A DNA stretch of 32,962 nt from Erysipelotrichaceae bacterium (GTDB lineage Bacteria; Bacillota_I; Bacilli_A; Erysipelotrichales; Erysipelotrichaceae), in the NCBI GenBank assembly GCA_022767445.1, contig JALENJ010000036.1, positions 1 through 32,962 of the forward strand, in the 5' to 3' direction. Positions 32,904 through 32,962 of the stretch are shown here, piece by piece; position 1 is the stretch's first letter, and the number at the start of each line of letters is the position of its first letter. The notes below the pieces were generated by a model that saw nothing but the letters and a program-made list of their open reading frames with translations, was not told the origin of the DNA and made no database searches. The translations under genes and the position numbers were made by a program.

Positions 32904-32962
32904 ATACCATTTTCCTTATAAGCGCATCAACTTTAATCCATATATTTGACTAAAAAGTTGAC

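Larger units (their letters stand above)
32362..32908. mobile_element. Non-autonomous transposon-like element (547 bp) with iterated end sites
   Basis: The two ends are perfect inverted repeats of 23 bp (32362-32384 and 32886-32908), starting GGTATTGTAAATAATTGTAG. Each end also holds three copies of an 18-bp site (consensus TGTAAATAWTTGTAGGGT). The left copies are at 32367, 32397 and 32429, and the right copies, inverted, start at 32831, 32854 and 32886. Repeated transposase-binding sites at both ends, with TG...CA tips, recall IS21 and Tn7-like elements. No transposase is encoded, so it would depend on one supplied elsewhere. No direct target duplication was found. Confidence 0.7.

Noticed and set aside
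32362-32908. CRISPR-like array from the repeated 18-mers
   Set aside because: There are only three copies per side, the two sides are inverted, spacing is irregular and there are no cas genes; this is a transposon end pattern.

Overview
The window looks like chromosome from a low-GC member of the Bacillota. The L-Lys/D-Asp type wall genes, many PTS and PRD-regulator genes, ECF transport and gene order suggest an Erysipelotrichia-like gut fermenter, but this is inference from protein style, not a database match. TGA is an ordinary stop: the glycosylasparaginase ends in TGA inside an ATGA overlap with cutC. No rRNA, tRNA or CRISPR array was seen.

Layout. 1-332 is the end of an IS3-family element, cut by the window edge, with its Shine-Dalgarno inside a terminal hairpin. 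359-3825 (minus) is a wall operon: MurE-type ligase, aspartate racemase and ATP-grasp D-aspartate ligase. It is followed by an L,D-transpeptidase (plus) and an MBOAT / acyl carrier protein / SGNH operon (minus) that resembles dltBCD but has no dltA nearby. 8478-13552 holds housekeeping and stress genes: class I aldolase, msrB, pyrR, a NrdI-like flavodoxin, an ECF S component, a DUF349 coiled-coil protein and a TetR regulator. The aldolase and flavodoxin share an almost identical palindrome just before their ribosome binding sites.

13598-14060 is a decayed HTH gene. 14154-18937 is an AT-rich ascorbate-type PTS operon (PRD regulator, IIA, IIB, IIC, UPF0309 SIS protein). It is bracketed by two nearly identical 36-bp copies of a terminator sequence, 14105-14140 and 19110-19145, so it looks like an inserted cassette. 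Beyond it lies an AEC transporter / D-2-hydroxyacid dehydrogenase operon with a good promoter and a CcpA cre site.

21447-32213 appears to be one split catabolic locus. Operon 1 is YitT, glycosylasparaginase, CutC, lactose-family PTS IIA and RDD. A divergent LicR-like activator follows. Operon 2 is PTS IIB, IIC, a GrdB-like domain, an M20 dipeptidase and a MupG/GH170 6-phospho-muramidase. The IIA is in operon 1 and IIB/IIC in operon 2, and both control regions carry a related 20-bp site. Together they suggest PTS uptake and breakdown of an N-acetylglucosamine-containing glycopeptide or muropeptide.

The right edge (32362-32908) is a 547-bp non-autonomous transposon-like element with 23-bp perfect terminal inverted repeats and three iterated 18-bp sites at each end.
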